Positions 26,571 to 38,827 of a stretch of DNA of 64,000 bases are shown piece by piece. The DNA comes from Lactarius indigo (taxonomy: Eukaryota > Basidiomycota > Agaricomycetes > Russulales > Russulaceae): positions 124,001 to 188,000 of the forward strand of contig JAFKAC010000092.1 of assembly GCA_025766275.1 (NCBI GenBank), in the 5' to 3' direction. The translations under genes and the position numbers were made by a program. How positions within the stretch are numbered: position 1 is the first letter of the stretch; each line of letters begins with the position of its first letter. The notes below the pieces were generated by a model. The model ran no database searches, was not told where the DNA came from, and was given only the letters and a program-made list of their open reading frames with translations.

Positions 26571-27130
26571 GGGACGGCGGGGTTGAGGGAGACCAGCGTG
26601 TGCCTCCCCCCCGTGGGAGCGTTCGGAGGGCCAGCGGAGGCCGAAATAGGCAGGAGCGAACCGGGAGGTCTGAAAAGTGGTCACAAGTGCACCCAATTTT
26701 TTTTTTGTCGGTGTCCCGAGGATCGCTGCTCGCGTGCTCATTCGTTGAATTATAGCCGACATTTAGGTTCTCAGGGACTGGCATTGGTGGAATATTTTTC
26801 TTTACGGGATTTATTCCGAGACGGTCGATGCCGCAGCGCGCTTCCGAAGCAGGCGAGTGTGAGGACCCGTTGCGGCACAGGATATACCCCAGAGGACCGC
26901 TCCCTTTCACACTCTCTTACAGATCTGATCTCGTTGGTCCCCTTACGCCCAGTCCTGCCCTGACGGACGTTATCACTTCCCTTCAGTCTTAGTGCATCCC
27001 TCGTAATGCTCGCTTGTCCCGGCCGCCTCATATATCATGGGCCACCAATACCGCTTATGACACTCCTCCACCCCCAGTCACTGTTTCCCCGTCCTCCTCC
27101 TCATCGCTTGCCCAATTCAATCTAAACACG
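26571..27130. promoter_or_regulatory. Divergent intergenic region between bL28m and F-box genes
   Basis: About 560 bp that must hold both 5' regions. A pyrimidine-rich run precedes the F-box start. No specific site can be named. Confidence 0.35.
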
Positions 27131-28446
27131 ATGCCTACGTCCTTACTCTCTCTCCCTGTGGACGTCCTCCTCTCTATACGCGACGTCATCTCGTCCGCCC
27201 CGTTCAACTCCGTCGATCCGGGACTTGGCCTCCTCGCCCACCTCTCCCTCTCCCAGACCTGCCGTCGGCTGCGGGGTATCTACCTGCTCTCCACTCCTGA
27301 GTCCGAGGATCTGTTTTGGAAGCGCGCCTGCATTATGGCCGGCTACGGCAGACCTATGCGCCGCGAGTACCCACAGTCACTCCCGGGCTTCACCCCGCCC
27401 GACACACCACCGCCTGAGGTCCTCTCCTGGAAACAGATCGCACTCCTCGTCACAGCGCACAAGCGTGTATGTGAAATCCGCAGCTGCAGGAACGCCAGTT
27501 GCTGGCCTGGTGAGTCTCCGCCTCTATTCCATTCCATCCCCGGTTCCTTTCCTGGGCATGTCTGGCACGACGTCCTGGCCTGGCTAGCTCGTGACGCCCA
27601 CGGCTCGACCCGTGTGTCTGTGTGTGCGCGCGCATCAATCAATTCGCTTTATTGCCTTTTCGCCACCAATAGAGTCATGTCATGCTAACCTAACCAAACC
27701 TCTTTTTTTGGGAAACGTCCATTCATCGTGTCTCCAGATGACGAATCGCACCACCAGTCCCCCTCCTCCCTCGCATTTCACCCGCTCTTCTATTATCTCC
27801 ATTTCTCGGCCGGCGCGGAGCTCGACCCGGCAGCGGTCCTGCACACCCTTCTCCCCACCCACCCGGATTGCCGGCGCAAGGTGTACGCGCCGCTCTGCGG
27901 CCACGCTAGCGCCGCATGCTCCTTCGTGACGTCGCCCCCTGTGCAGTCCATTACGCTCCTGCGGCCCAATTCAGACTGCGCCATCGCGAGCGTGCGTAAC
28001 CCGGACGGGTGCACGCTGCTCGACGTCAACCGGCTTCTTGGCGATCTGTGCGTATCTGCGTCCCATCCATCACGTAAGACTGACGGTGTCATACTGTCCA
28101 CGCAGACTCCCGCGCAGCCTCGCCAACATGCGCACCGTGCTGTCCCACTACCAGACCCTGCTGGACGACTACCGTGCGCCCGGCGGGTCCTTCCCCGAGG
28201 CTATGAACTGCGCACCCCATCGTGGCTTTTTGGGAGACCATCGGTCTGTCGTTTTTTTCGTTTTTGGTTGGCTGCGCGCGCTCTTTTTTCTGACATCTCT
28301 CGGACAGATATCCATACTTGGACCTGTCACCGGAGGACATTGAGGCCCCCGATTCACCAGACGTGCCTATGGGACCCTTCATCGTGCGGTGCGAGAGCGA
28401 CGTTGTACACGTCGACGCCGTCTTCGGCGTTCTCTCACACAAGTGA
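27131..28446 (+). CDS. F-box domain protein
   Basis: Predicted substrate receptor of an SCF ubiquitin ligase. The start is set at MPTSLLSLPVDVLLSIRDVI, the canonical F-box opening (LxxLPxDVLLxI), continuing LSLSQTCRRLRGIYLLSTPE and LFWKRACIMAGYGRP. Exon 2 (from about 27,738) reads DDESHHQSPSSLAFHPLFYY, LHTLLPTHPDCRRKVYAPLC and ITLLRPNSDC. Exon 3 includes LANMRTVLSHYQTLLDDYRA, and exon 4 reads YPYLDLSPEDIEAPDSPDVP and ends FGVLSHK, stop at 28,444-28,446. There is no WD40 or LRR domain. The open frame extends upstream of the chosen ATG without an ATG. The C-terminal half resembles other fungal F-box proteins of unknown target. Confidence 0.8.
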
Positions 28447-30213
28447 TACATTTATTTTTACCCATTTGGCATTCTTGTGCTTGTTGTGTTCATCGGGACA
28501 GTCGCCGTGTTTTGATGTATAATAATACCCCCCCCATTGTGTAATATCAATAAATGACATCCCGCTGGGAACCCCACAACATTAGCACCCCGTTGCGATG
28601 CTTCTCATTCACTTCGATTACGCCCCTACATATCACAACACGCCGCCCATCTTGCTTGCCCTAGCAGCCTCATTCTTTACCCTGGGCTGTGATCACGAAC
28701 TGGACTCAACACTGCATCACGACTAGACCCGAGACCGCCACCCTTGTTATCATGATTTACGTAATGGTATGTCCCCCCCCTCGCCCACTTCACGATCGAT
28801 GGGCGGCGGAGGCCCGACTCCCGAGAGAGAGAGGGCCATCTCCACAATCTATATTTGCGAATCCGGGGAACCTGTCAATCATGAGTGATCGCAGCACGAT
28901 CACGGTCTTTTATGTGTTTGGGATTTCCTCCCAATTTTTTTTTTTGGCGCTTTCAGTGCAAGGTACTACCCGTCGCCGTACATCGGAGAAATTTCGACCC
29001 AAGCCTCGACCGCCCTCAGGGGGCGGGGGGGGGAGAGAAAAGGGGAAAGAAGGGACGGGAGAAGGGGGGGGGAGCGGCCTTGCTCACTTTGATTGACAGG
29101 AACAAGTCTCGACTGTCTGTTGACAGGTGGCCAGGTAGCTTCGAGTTCGAACCGAGGCCGAGGACTTTGGTCTAACTAGGAGATTCCATGTCCCCAAGAC
29201 CTACGTTAGGCTCGGCTCTGCCACTTGTTGGGCTTGACTCGTCCCGTTTCATATCCTTCGATTCAGCCCTGTAATGTATGCGTACTTTCTGGTTCCTGAA
29301 TTGTGAGTGCTACATACTGCTGTTAAAAAATTTTGCGAAAGGGAGAGTGAGCGATATAGAGCGTTGGTTGCACTTACTTGACCCAAGGGCCACATGGTCC
29401 CCTGTAACCGAAAAAAAAATAATCCTTCAACCGGAGTCTGCCGGTAGCGATATTCGTCTTGCTGGCAGGCCGCACACGACCTTCTTTCTCAGTTCCACTT
29501 GTCAGCCCCCTCAAGGCCGCAGCCGACCCCGCGATAGCCATCCCTATGGCATAGGCCGGTACCGCTGATAGAACTTCGATGGAACCCTATGCCGTAGCGA
29601 GTCCTTGTCTGTCGGCCATTGCTGTACAGCACACGCAGCCACGACGTAGACATGCGGGGAACACACGCACAGTACTGTATCGGACAGGTTCATGTTGATC
29701 AGGCAGGCGGGTGGGCTGAAATAGAATGAGGGCAGCAAATTGATGGGTTCGCGCCGCTCTTGAATTGTCTACAATCTTGCCGAAGCTTCTCAATTCGAAA
29801 TGCTAAAGGTTGTTCTTTTGGGTGGTTGAATGGGAGGGTGAACGTGCCCGGGCAACGTGTTCGATGAATAGCATCCTAGGATCGGTATGCGAATGGATTA
29901 GATGCTGTAGGGATGCTGTACATCTGGGCAAGCACGTAGAATGCATGCATTTTCCATGCGTGTTGTGGCTGTCAATTAATTGTTGAGCTTGGCTATGGTC
30001 CGAAAATGGGGCACAAGGCGCTGTGGCTGTGCAGGTCAAGGCTCCGTCCGTTGTTTCGCTTAGGGCTGGACTCCACCTAGAAACAACCACTCTTTTTCTT
30101 CTTCACCCTCACAAAAAGTACATAAGCCTACCTTCCTAAGTCCGCGACCGTCCTCATCTACTACATCTACCCATTTTACCTGCCTACCTCTGCCCATCAC
30201 AACAACAACAACA
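28447..30213. other. Intergenic stretch, no gene seen
   Basis: Holds G-rich runs at about 29,020-29,080 and A or T runs. No frame with a motif or plausible splice partners. A CT/AC-rich leader with a CAACAA repeat at 30,200-30,213 directly precedes the phosphatase start. Confidence 0.5.
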
Positions 30214-30897
30214 ATGCCCATGTCCTGCTCCATCGAATCCTCCGCTGCTCCCACTGGCATGCAATCCGCCAGCCGGGACCCCTCCTCCTCTACCTGCTCG
30301 TCTCTCCCATCCATCCCGACGGAGAACCACCTCATGCGTCCACGGCCGTTCCCCAACTCATACTGGGCGACGCCGCTGCTGGTAGCATGCGAGTACCCCT
30401 GGACGCCAACGCGCGCCCAGCACTCGCAGAAGCTCGATCTGCTCCTGCGCGCGGGCGTGCGGACGTTCATCGACTTGACCGAGAGCGGGGAGCTCTCCCC
30501 ATACGCGCCGCACCTCGCCGCACACGTCGCGCGCGTGGGCAGCATCGACCCCCACGACGTCGAGTACCACTCCTTCCCGATCCCCGACCGCTGCCTGCCG
30601 CGCTCCGAGTCGTACGTCCGCCAGATCCTCGCCGTGCTCAGGGACAACGCGCGCCGCGGACGTATCTCCGCCGTGCACTGCCGCGGCGGTATCGGCCGCA
30701 CGGGCGTCGTCGTCGGCTGCTGGCTCGTCGAATCCGGCGCGGTCGAGGACGGCGCCGCGGCGCTCCGCTTCATCGCGGAGGAGTGGAAGTCCGTCGAGAA
30801 GTACCGCCGATTCCCGCAAAGCCCCGAGACGGGCGGCCAGTGTGACTTTGTCCGCAATTTCGAGCGGCTCCCGGGCCCGCTGGTGGCGCCGATCTGA
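30214..30897 (+). CDS. Cysteine-based protein phosphatase (dual-specificity-like)
   Basis: A single-exon protein of 227 residues. The catalytic P-loop HCRGGIGRTG (CX5R, about residue 156) is followed by VVVGCWLVESGAVEDGAAAL. The general-acid region is probably the PIPDRCLPRS segment before it. Family-type landmarks are SYWATPLLVACEYP, GVRTFIDLTESGEL at the second beta strand, and RRFPQSPETGGQCDFVRNF near the end. The first 40 residues are Ser/Pro-rich and probably disordered. Substrate unknown. Codon use is strongly GC-rich at third positions, suggesting good expression. The ATG at 30,214 lies after a CAACAACAACA leader, which fits a fungal start context. Confidence 0.85.
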   Translation: MPMSCSIESSAAPTGMQSASRDPSSSTCSSLPSIPTENHLMRPRPFPNSYWATPLLVACEYPWTPTRAQHSQKLDLLLRAGVRTFIDLTESGELSPYAPHLAAHVARVGSIDPHDVEYHSFPIPDRCLPRSESYVRQILAVLRDNARRGRISAVHCRGGIGRTGVVVGCWLVESGAVEDGAAALRFIAEEWKSVEKYRRFPQSPETGGQCDFVRNFERLPGPLVAPI

Positions 30898-33800
30898 GCG
30901 GGAGAAGTATTTACCACGGCTACGACAGATGAACTCTTTCAAAGGGGGAAATAACCCGGCGCAAATGACCGTGCGTTTTGCTTCTCGCTCTCTCTCGATC
31001 CTCTCTTTCTGCGCATGGCTCATTTCAAACGATAACAGGCTATATCTTTCCTCGTTCTTCATTTTGGCAACTGGCCCTGATGCCCCCCCCCTCTCCCACG
31101 AGGAGGGGAAGGAGGATTCCCCCCATAGATAGTGATAATTTAGAGGCCCATAACATACCCTTCGAGCACTTAGAAAGAATGCACTCGATCACGACAACTA
31201 CATAGTGTCCACCGCACTTACTAGAAACGCCCCCATCACGACGTTTTGTCTTTTTTTTGCTTTCTTGTTATAGCATATCACGATACACGAATAATAATGG
31301 CATCACTGGTACTCTCACGTTGCATCACAACGCGCACACAAACAAAAAACTTTCGAGGCCTCATGGCAACCGCACCCCTCATTATCCTCAGAATATCTCG
31401 TGATTAGACAACACTTCTTGGGGAGGTCCGATCTGTTCCGAGTGGCCATGTATAGACAAGAAGAAGCTGGCCCCCCAATTCCCCCACCATCCTCAGAAAA
31501 GCAAAACTCTGCACTATCGTTATCACGAGCCAGAATAGACAACTCAGTAACAACAGTCCGAGTTATTCACGGATTTTCGTCGGATGTGGCGTCCCCGTCT
31601 TGGTTCCTGCGCCGCTGGGCGGCGTCCGTTCGGAGGTTCGGAGATGGGGGGGTCAAATCAATTAATTAACACCTTGGTCCAATCATATGAATCACATTTC
31701 ACGTTATCATCGCAATCAGATACAGCAGGAGGCAAAGCTTGTTGATTCTCTTTCCTTTCACCTTCACCTCCGCTCGTCATCACCCCCCTGGGTTCCTTCC
31801 TAATCTAAATACCTTTAGTGACTATCACTCTTCCGTACTGTATCTGTCGCAGTGATGCGGCCTTCAACCAGGTCAGCTGAGCTAGCGTGTCAGCTCCACG
31901 CGTTTGCAGGCATGCACACAGCCCTCCAGCAGATGGCCAACTTGTAGTGGAATGGAATCACAGCTACAAGCGCTGTCGTCATAGGACTCATAAACACGAG
32001 GACACCCTCATCGATACACTTCCAGAAAAATCAAAGAAAAAAAAGGGGGAGGACGGACAATTCCGAAGTGAGATCTGGTACTAGTACAGGTCACCGTGAC
32101 AACCATGACGACGATGACGGTGCTCGTCGTGTAAATCAGAAGAAGATTCTATGATATAAGTTACAGTGTAGAGTAGCGCGCGGTGACAGGAGGTGAGCGG
32201 GGGGTGACGCCGTGTGTTCCCTAGATGGATCTTCTGATGCAGACATGAGGGGAAAGGTTAGGGGAACATAAAGCCGACGGGGATGATGATGCTCTCGGCG
32301 ATCGGCTGGCATTTTCCCTCCACGTGCAGTGTTCTCTGAGCCCCCCGGGGTTTTCGGGATGTTGGGGTTGGCACACGACCCGAGAGCGTGGGTACATATA
32401 CATCATCAACGGGGGCTTCGCTGTTGCCAGCGAACAACTTGCCAGTGAGTTGCAACGACGTCATTGCAAATGATTATCTTCGCCGGGTAATAGTAGCGCA
32501 CATCTGTCGACTGTGATTGCCGTATACAGTAGAAACTGCTCTTATGACGTCGTCGGCGCGCACACAAGGTCCTTTCAAACGGATAACACTCTAGCAGCGA
32601 GGATAGCCCGAGCGGCGCCGAATTAGGGATCACGCGAGGTCTTTAATCGCAAATCAAAGGGTCGTGAGTGGCTCGTGACCTCTTCCTGGTGAATTATCGA
32701 ACGTTCAGGGTCATAATGGCACAACTTATGATGGGGACATATCAGCTCGAATGAGTACAATTTTTCATCGATAAGGCCACTAGGTCCAATATGCGGCCGT
32801 GCAAATCACTGGCCCAACTATTCGGCCACCGGAAAGCAGAAAGACCAGGATTCCTTTGTGCCTCGAAACGGACACGTTGAGAATTTGAAGGTTGTACCTA
32901 TAATTGAACGCTAGACCGGTGACTGACGATCGCTCTATGGGGGTGCCGGCTGCGCTTAGGGCCCGAAAGATCGAAAGATCCTCCGGTCCCATTCTCGAGT
33001 CGCTTGAAAACCCTTCATCCTCATTCGAACGACTAGTCCTGAGTCTACTCGAATGCTCAAAGAGATCGTCCATCCAGGGGTCCTGCGCTGATCACGCGAC
33101 ATAGCGCACGGAACTTGCCAATCGTTCCACTGGCAGTTAAAACATATTTCCCATTCTCCGCGGCTTTTGCTTCGCCGCGTCTCCGAGGAGCGTTCTTTCT
33201 AGTAAGTTACGGTGCAACGTTCCCCATCCCTTCTACTAGATCCGACACTGTGAATTCCAGTCCGGGTTCTATAGTCCACCGCGAAAAGGTGCCGGTTCCC
33301 CGTCGGCAGCGCTTTCACCAGTGCAGAGATCTGCTCCATTTTTTTTATTAACGCGCTGAAATGGCGGGAAGAAATCCAGGAGAAAAAAAAAAAAGAGAAA
33401 GTCGACCCCAGACTCGGACTGTGTCGAGGCGGCGTGCCGGGGAGGGGGGGGGGCTTCCCGGACTCCGGCGTACCGTTGACAAGCGAAATCGATCATCTCA
33501 GAGTCCCTCCATTACCGCGACGACTGTCGAATCTGAGTTCCGCATCTTGCGACCTGTCGTCACCTGCCCTTTCCCCGGCGCTTGCATGATGGGGTCGATC
33601 GCCACGGCTAGGGGAGCTTGCCGGCGCCACGACGACGACGAGCAGAGATGGTCGATCCGAAGAACCATGTTGAATCGGGGTGACGGGCTTTACTACTGAC
33701 CCAAGCCACAGGGCACATGAGCACAAATAGACAGGTTCGAGAAATTTCTCTTGACGCTGGCGCAAGAGACGGTTGGAGCCATCGCGTGGGGGATGGACCC

Positions 33801-34889
33801 GGAAGAGAAACCAAAACCAAACAAAGAACCGACGTCGGGCGCTACCGAATTCGGGATTGCTCTCTCTCTTTGCTGTCACCGTCTCGTTCGTACAGGATTA
33901 CTGTTCCTTGGCGTGGCCTTCGACCTCAACTGTGGAGAGAGACAGAGGATGTTACTCCTATCACGCTCGACGCTCAAAGCACTGACTGACTCGGCGTTCC
34001 TTGGGATATGGAGGATGTGGTTCTTAAATGGAGAGAGTTTGGCGTCTTGGAGCTGGCGGAGAGGGCGCGAGAGGCAAAAGGACAGGGCGACTGTATGTAA
34101 TAGTAGAGCAGCTCCCCAAGAATAACCCCCCTCAGTCAATTGTTGCGGTATAATCGCCCCCGAGGTCTTCCTGCTTTTCTGATCATCAATGGCTTGTGGT
34201 ACGCGACTCGTGCTAGGGACCAGGGGCCACTGGCAGGGACCAGATGTCTGTGGCGCATGATCGGGACCCTATCAGCGATCCGGACTCACTACGCCATCGC
34301 ATTGCGTTCTGCGTTTCAACGCACGCGCTGGGATCAGAAAGGTGAAACGTGGGGAGTAAGGTAAGCGTTCACAATATGCTGATACACACTTTGGCGAAGC
34401 CACCAAATGCCCCGCATTGGGGGGGGGGGGGGGGGGCATGTGGACACTCGCAATGACACGTGCCATAAGGCCATCCCAAGAGGGTATAGTAGCTCGTGTC
34501 CCCAGAGGTCTGGGGTCAGGTTGTAACAGACTTTCGTTTGGAAAGTACGATATTCACAGTGTTTTCAGTGGTACTCGTCGGATCTATCATGTGCTTCAAG
34601 TGGGAGAGGTATTCGACCCCTGTTGCTCTGGTGCCCTAGAACTTGATCGTCCTGATACGCCGGACCATGACCCGGTTTGAGTCGGGATGCCGAATTTCTC
34701 TGCAATCGTACATTTACATGTGATTTCGTATCTCTGTTGGTTCTCACAGCTGCTATTGAGTCGCCGTCTCATGAATTATTGGGGCTTGAAACAATGAGGC
34801 CATACTGTGATGATCCGGCTTCACTCACGCTGCTTGATTGTTCTTGTAGTGTATAGAGGCAGGCAGTAGACAGTTGCACAACTCGGCTA
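30898..34889. other. Four kilobases without a supportable gene
   Basis: It contains an A-run at 33,387-33,398 and a long G-run at about 34,420-34,437. The frames at 32,780-33,073 (minus) and 33,751-34,125 (plus) were looked at and have no motif. The duplicated block begins at its right edge. Confidence 0.45.
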
Positions 34890-35153
34890 GAACGGCAACG
34901 CGTAGACAAAGCTCAGGTTTTGCAACAACTAGTAGGGGGTAACATGTAACAGGTGGACCAGCCTCAGGTGCCTACCAAGCATTTTTCCTCATCTTGCAAG
35001 ATATTATATAACAGGTTATAAACAAAAGCTGAAAGCAAGGAACGTCGCTTACAAACAAGTGTTCACACACATAAGGTCCACACGCCGAACGTACCGGGGA
35101 AACAATAGAAAAGACAACACCAGAAAGAACGAAAAGAAGAAGCAATACGTTGA

Positions 35154-36934
35154 TCACGCGAAGAGAAAGATATGGATCAAAATCATGATCGCCACCCCGA
35201 GGAGCAACTCGCCAGGGGTGCCGAGTAGGACCCGCGTGCGAATACCTGCGTTCTTGTTCGTGCCCGCGCTCGACGAAGCGGAGGCCGCAGCGCCAGTCCC
35301 AGAAGGCGTCGCGTGCGCACGCACCCAGCCAGAGTCACTGAGCGGCTGGTCCCAGAAGAACCACGGCTGGGAGGGGTAGTCCTCCTGCGAGCGGGAGAGG
35401 AACGCCGCGTATTTGCCTTGCGGGTCGCCGTACACTGCCGCGCCGGCGCCGACGCTGGGGAAGAGCTCGGACGCGGGCTCGTCCTTCGGCGGGACGGTCA
35501 TCGTGAAGTCGATCGCAGCTTTGATCGAGCCCCCAGCGGAAGTCGTCAGGTTCCAGGCGTTAAACCCGATGTGCGCGGCGAGGCGCGCGTTGGTCTGGAT
35601 GGGCGAAGATTAGTAGTGGAGAGTAGGGCGGACATCGAGAGACCATGGGCTTACAATCATCGCGGCTAGGTTGTACGACCGGTAGTGAAACGGCCGCGTC
35701 CGCTCCGCCTCAAAAGGCTGGGTAGTGCATGTCAAAAGTGAATATAGTTCGAGCTAACGTAGCATACGCACTTGTTCGCCACTGGCGAGGACCTGATGTT
35801 GGTACAGCGTAGAGAAGTACTTATGTAGCGTCGCATTGGCGCCCGCGAGATCGTTCACGAGGATTTGCAGCGCCGCGAGCTGGTTATAATAGAACGTCCC
35901 ATGATTGCTGCCCGGCATCAAGAGACAGTCAGGATACAATTCTGGCGACGCGCGAAGAAGCGACGCACTTGGCCGAAGCAGCTTCCTCTAGCGCGATCTT
36001 GTTGCTCATGAGCCATCCAATGTACGTCGTTGTCCAGTTCACAAGCCCCGAGTCGATCGTATCCGTCCACTCGGGTGCCTTCCCTGCACGTAGCACGAGC
36101 ACCGCATTGACGACCTTCGTCATACACTTGAGGTCGAGCACACCGGTGTGCGTGCCGGTGTTAGCGCCGGGCCCGCGTACCACCTGGGCGTAGTTGAGAT
36201 TCGGGTTCATGTAGGTGTCAGGCGCGAGGAACCAGGTATTGATCCAACTTGCGACGTTCGCGGAGTACACGGACGAGCCATTGATCGCCCAGGCAAGCGC
36301 ATTGGAGAAAATCGCATCGGACATAGCGGTAAAGGCGCCCGTGTTGTTGACCGTACGGAAGTCCGGGTTGAACTCACCGTCGCGAGGGACATATGGACAT
36401 GTGACCCAGACTAGGCACAGGGCAGAAAAACGACAGTGAGCAAGCAGGGGGGTCGGTCATACGAAAAATTTAGGTACTTTGTTGCGGTGTCAGCTCTGTG
36501 GTGTTGCCTACGCCGGAGCAGTTCGGCCACCAGCTAAAAGTATGCCAAATAAACAAATCGAGGTCAATCAATATGAACTTTTTGAGTCGAACTCACTATG
36601 GTGCCCAACTAAGATAATCGTGCGTATTGTTTGATGGCGCAAGAAATGCCTTGGAAGTTGTGACAGCTACACCAAGGGCCAGAAGGGCTCAATTAATCCC
36701 AAGGAAGAGAAAAGGGGAGGGAATGCACGCACACCATGGGCCCTGGGCAGCGAGCGAGTCTGCCCACTGGACGATTGCCTCTTGGGCGACGGCGGTCGTT
36801 GCGTTCCAGTTTTTTCCCAGAATGTAGCTTGGCTCGATAAAGTCATTATCGTAGGGTGAAAACCCCACGCTGAGATCATCAGCTAAAGAGCGGACAGCGA
36901 GAAAAGAGAGGACGATGGCGCGAAGAAGCGCCAT
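35154..36934 (-). CDS. Secreted alginate-lyase-like protein, probably GPI-anchored, paralog 1
   Basis: Starts with a signal peptide (MALLRAIVLSFLAVRSLAD). Spliced exons then read IEPSYILGKNWNATTAVAQE, FLAPSNNTHDYLSWAP, SWWPNCSGVGNTTELTP, VTCPYVPRDGEFNPDFR, LAWAINGSSVYSANVASWIN, RGPGANTGTHTGVLDLKCM and NHGTFYYNQLAALQILVN. The last blocks are RTRPFHYRSYNLAAMI and ARLAAHIGFNAWNLTTSAGG. This is the alginate lyase domain fold (PF05426 type). The N-H-G-x-x-Y motif holds likely catalytic residues. Several N-glycosylation sites are present. The tail is Ser/Ala-rich and ends in a hydrophobic stretch (LLLGVAIMILIHIFLFA), as in GPI-anchored wall proteins. The polysaccharide substrate is unknown; brown-algal alginate is unlikely, and wall or host uronic polymers are more plausible. 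Confidence 0.85.
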
Positions 36935-37689
36935 CAGGGTAATGCAGAGGAGCTGGCTACAGGTAGGAAGGGGAAGGAAGTGAAGGGTATGATGCCGTTG
37001 TGGGGTGAATTGCCCTGGGTGCAACTCGGAGGAGTTGGGGTTTAGCGCTGTACCTCTCCCACGGATGGTGACAGCGTGTCACTATACTGGAGCCCGAATT
37101 AACGATATATAGTGTACGTTGGCGCCTGTGTGCTCGCGTCCCCAATCGTGTCCGGCGGCCTGTCAGTCATACTGCACTGTATTGTTGCAATGTAGTCGTG
37201 CTCCCGCGCCACGTAATGATGCAGGGAGTAATGGAGGGTTGTTTGCAAGCGCTTGTCAGAATTCAGGCGGCAAGCCTACCAACCTCTCCACGTGGCAAAT
37301 GAAAACCGTTGTTTGAACCCTGGTTTGAACTGTTGAGCTCCTTCAGTGGTCTGTTCCATTTTTCAGTTAAATCAAGAAAGACTCAGGAGCGAGCCTGTTG
37401 GATGACCTATATGACCGTGACAAGAGTATGGGAAAGTCGTAGAAGGCAGCATCAGAGCTACTCATTGTACAACTGTTAGTTTTGACCGACCGTATTCGAG
37501 CGAGAACATTGGTTCGCGCCTTCTGTTGCCACTCCTATCGCAGAAGGCTGCAGTACTATGGCTCATTACTAGCTCTCGTAACTGTTCCTGTCGTTGTCGG
37601 AAGAATGGAGGTCTTGGAAGGGGCTTTGGTCTCGCAATGGGTGGCTAACCATATTATACTCCTTATGCCCCTACTACAGTAACCTCTAA
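36935..37689. promoter_or_regulatory. 5' region of alginate-lyase-like gene 1
   Basis: Upstream DNA within the duplicated block; the segment around 37,480-37,600 matches 46,680-46,800 with many changes. No individual element is assigned. Confidence 0.35.
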
Positions 37690-38285
37690 CTTCGTTTCGT
37701 GTCGCGATCCGCCGCCTCTTTCAATGGGCCGACCTCTCCGCGATACGCAACTTCACCGTGAACATTCGGATTTGGCTGGTCCTGAGCCTTTATACACGTC
37801 TTAGATACACTGCTGTCCTCGAATAGTCTATGTCACCTTTGCACGTCGGTTGGGCGGGCGCCGTCACTGGGCGCTGGGCATGATCGCGAGAGCCTCCGGC
37901 TGTCCTATGGCCCACATCTCGCGAAACCGCTTTATCCGACATATTACCGTAGGTTCCTGATCTTATCTGGTGGTGATTTTTTCTTGGACGGAAAAACTTT
38001 TTTTGAGACCCGGCAGACAAACCATTTTGAGCGAGTCGAGGGCCTGGCGTCCTGCGCCCGCCCGCCCCTCCTCAAGATTTAGTATCTGGGATATGTTGAA
38101 TTCGAGCGTCTTGTACACCAGGCCGGGCCTCTCCGTGAAGGCCATTTCGATTGTGCGCGGACAGGGTCTGCTGATAGCCTGTGACTAACTGAGCGAAACC
38201 GCTTAGTGTAGCACTGCGCGACTCCTCGACCGCCGCCCCGCGCGTGATGACCCTGACGGGCCCATAGACGAAATTTTCAATGGAG
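37690..38285 (-). pseudogene. Broken 3' copy of the gene at 47,057-47,939
   Basis: Matches 46,890-47,460. A non-coding flank comes first (cgcgatccgccgcctctttcaa and onward), then coding-derived pieces: the region around attcgagcgtcttgtacacc equals the ALESI-encoding segment, and actcctcgaccgccgc equals the segment after VTRGAA. Insertions, stops and loss of everything upstream show it is dead. It marks copy 1 of the block as the derived one. Confidence 0.7.
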
Positions 38286-38827
38286 ATTTAAAGGTATTGT
38301 AAACTGTGTGGAAATCTCTGTGTTCTTTAGCATCGTGAAAAGGTCAATCCCCTGAAATTCCCTGCCAATTCCCATGTGTGTAGTTTGACAAAGAGGTCTC
38401 AGCGATCAATTGTCGGCAATAGCGGAGCTATGGGCACCGATGTAATGCAGAAGGAGGGTGCTAGTTGTGAATGTAAAGGGGAAAAAGACAAAGAAGAGGC
38501 AAAATGAAAAGGTCATTGGCGTCCTCGTGGTGGGATAGGGGAGTGCTTCACGCACTGAAGGAAGTCGGTCGGTCTGCTAGAACACGGACTGGGATTAGAA
38601 ATGACTGAAGTTCAACCCGAATCAGTTGAACGCGTGCAGTAAATAAATAGGCTGGCTATGCCGTGCAGCATTCTTCGTGACTCGTGCTTTGGCATTGTAT
38701 ACGACCGGCGGGGGTAGTACCAGTATGAAAGTAAGACTTGGACAGTTAATTACTGTATATATTTTAAAGTCCTGGGAGAAACCATTCGCTGGAATACAGT
38801 ACAACTTACTATCGTATCCTATACACT
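38286..38827. other. Spacer between duplicated block and NLR gene
   Basis: No gene. It follows the end of homology with copy 2 and contains the 3' flank of the NLR gene. Confidence 0.45.

Larger units (their letters stand above)
34890..38285 (-). repeat. Segmental duplication, copy 1
   Basis: Direct copy of about 44,075-47,465. The left edge falls at the acgcgtagacaaagctcagg / acgcgtaagcaaagatcagg match and the right edge within the gene-fragment match near actcctcgaccgccgc. It contains alginate-lyase-like gene 1 and a broken 3' part of the gene whose full copy is at 47,057-47,939. Confidence 0.85.

Noticed and set aside
26151..26762. 203-residue frame read as one protein including RHRSVRAQHKGG
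   Set aside because: It reads through the intron of bL28m; the spliced form with YGGIDQYVLN is the real one.
29100..29200. tRNA-like GTTCGAAC box near 29,150
   Set aside because: The flanking bases do not pair into a T-arm and no acceptor stem or A box is present.
33751..34125. 124-codon plus-strand frame beginning MTLAQETVGAIAWG
   Set aside because: No family resemblance and no exon partners; overlaps other equal frames on both strands.
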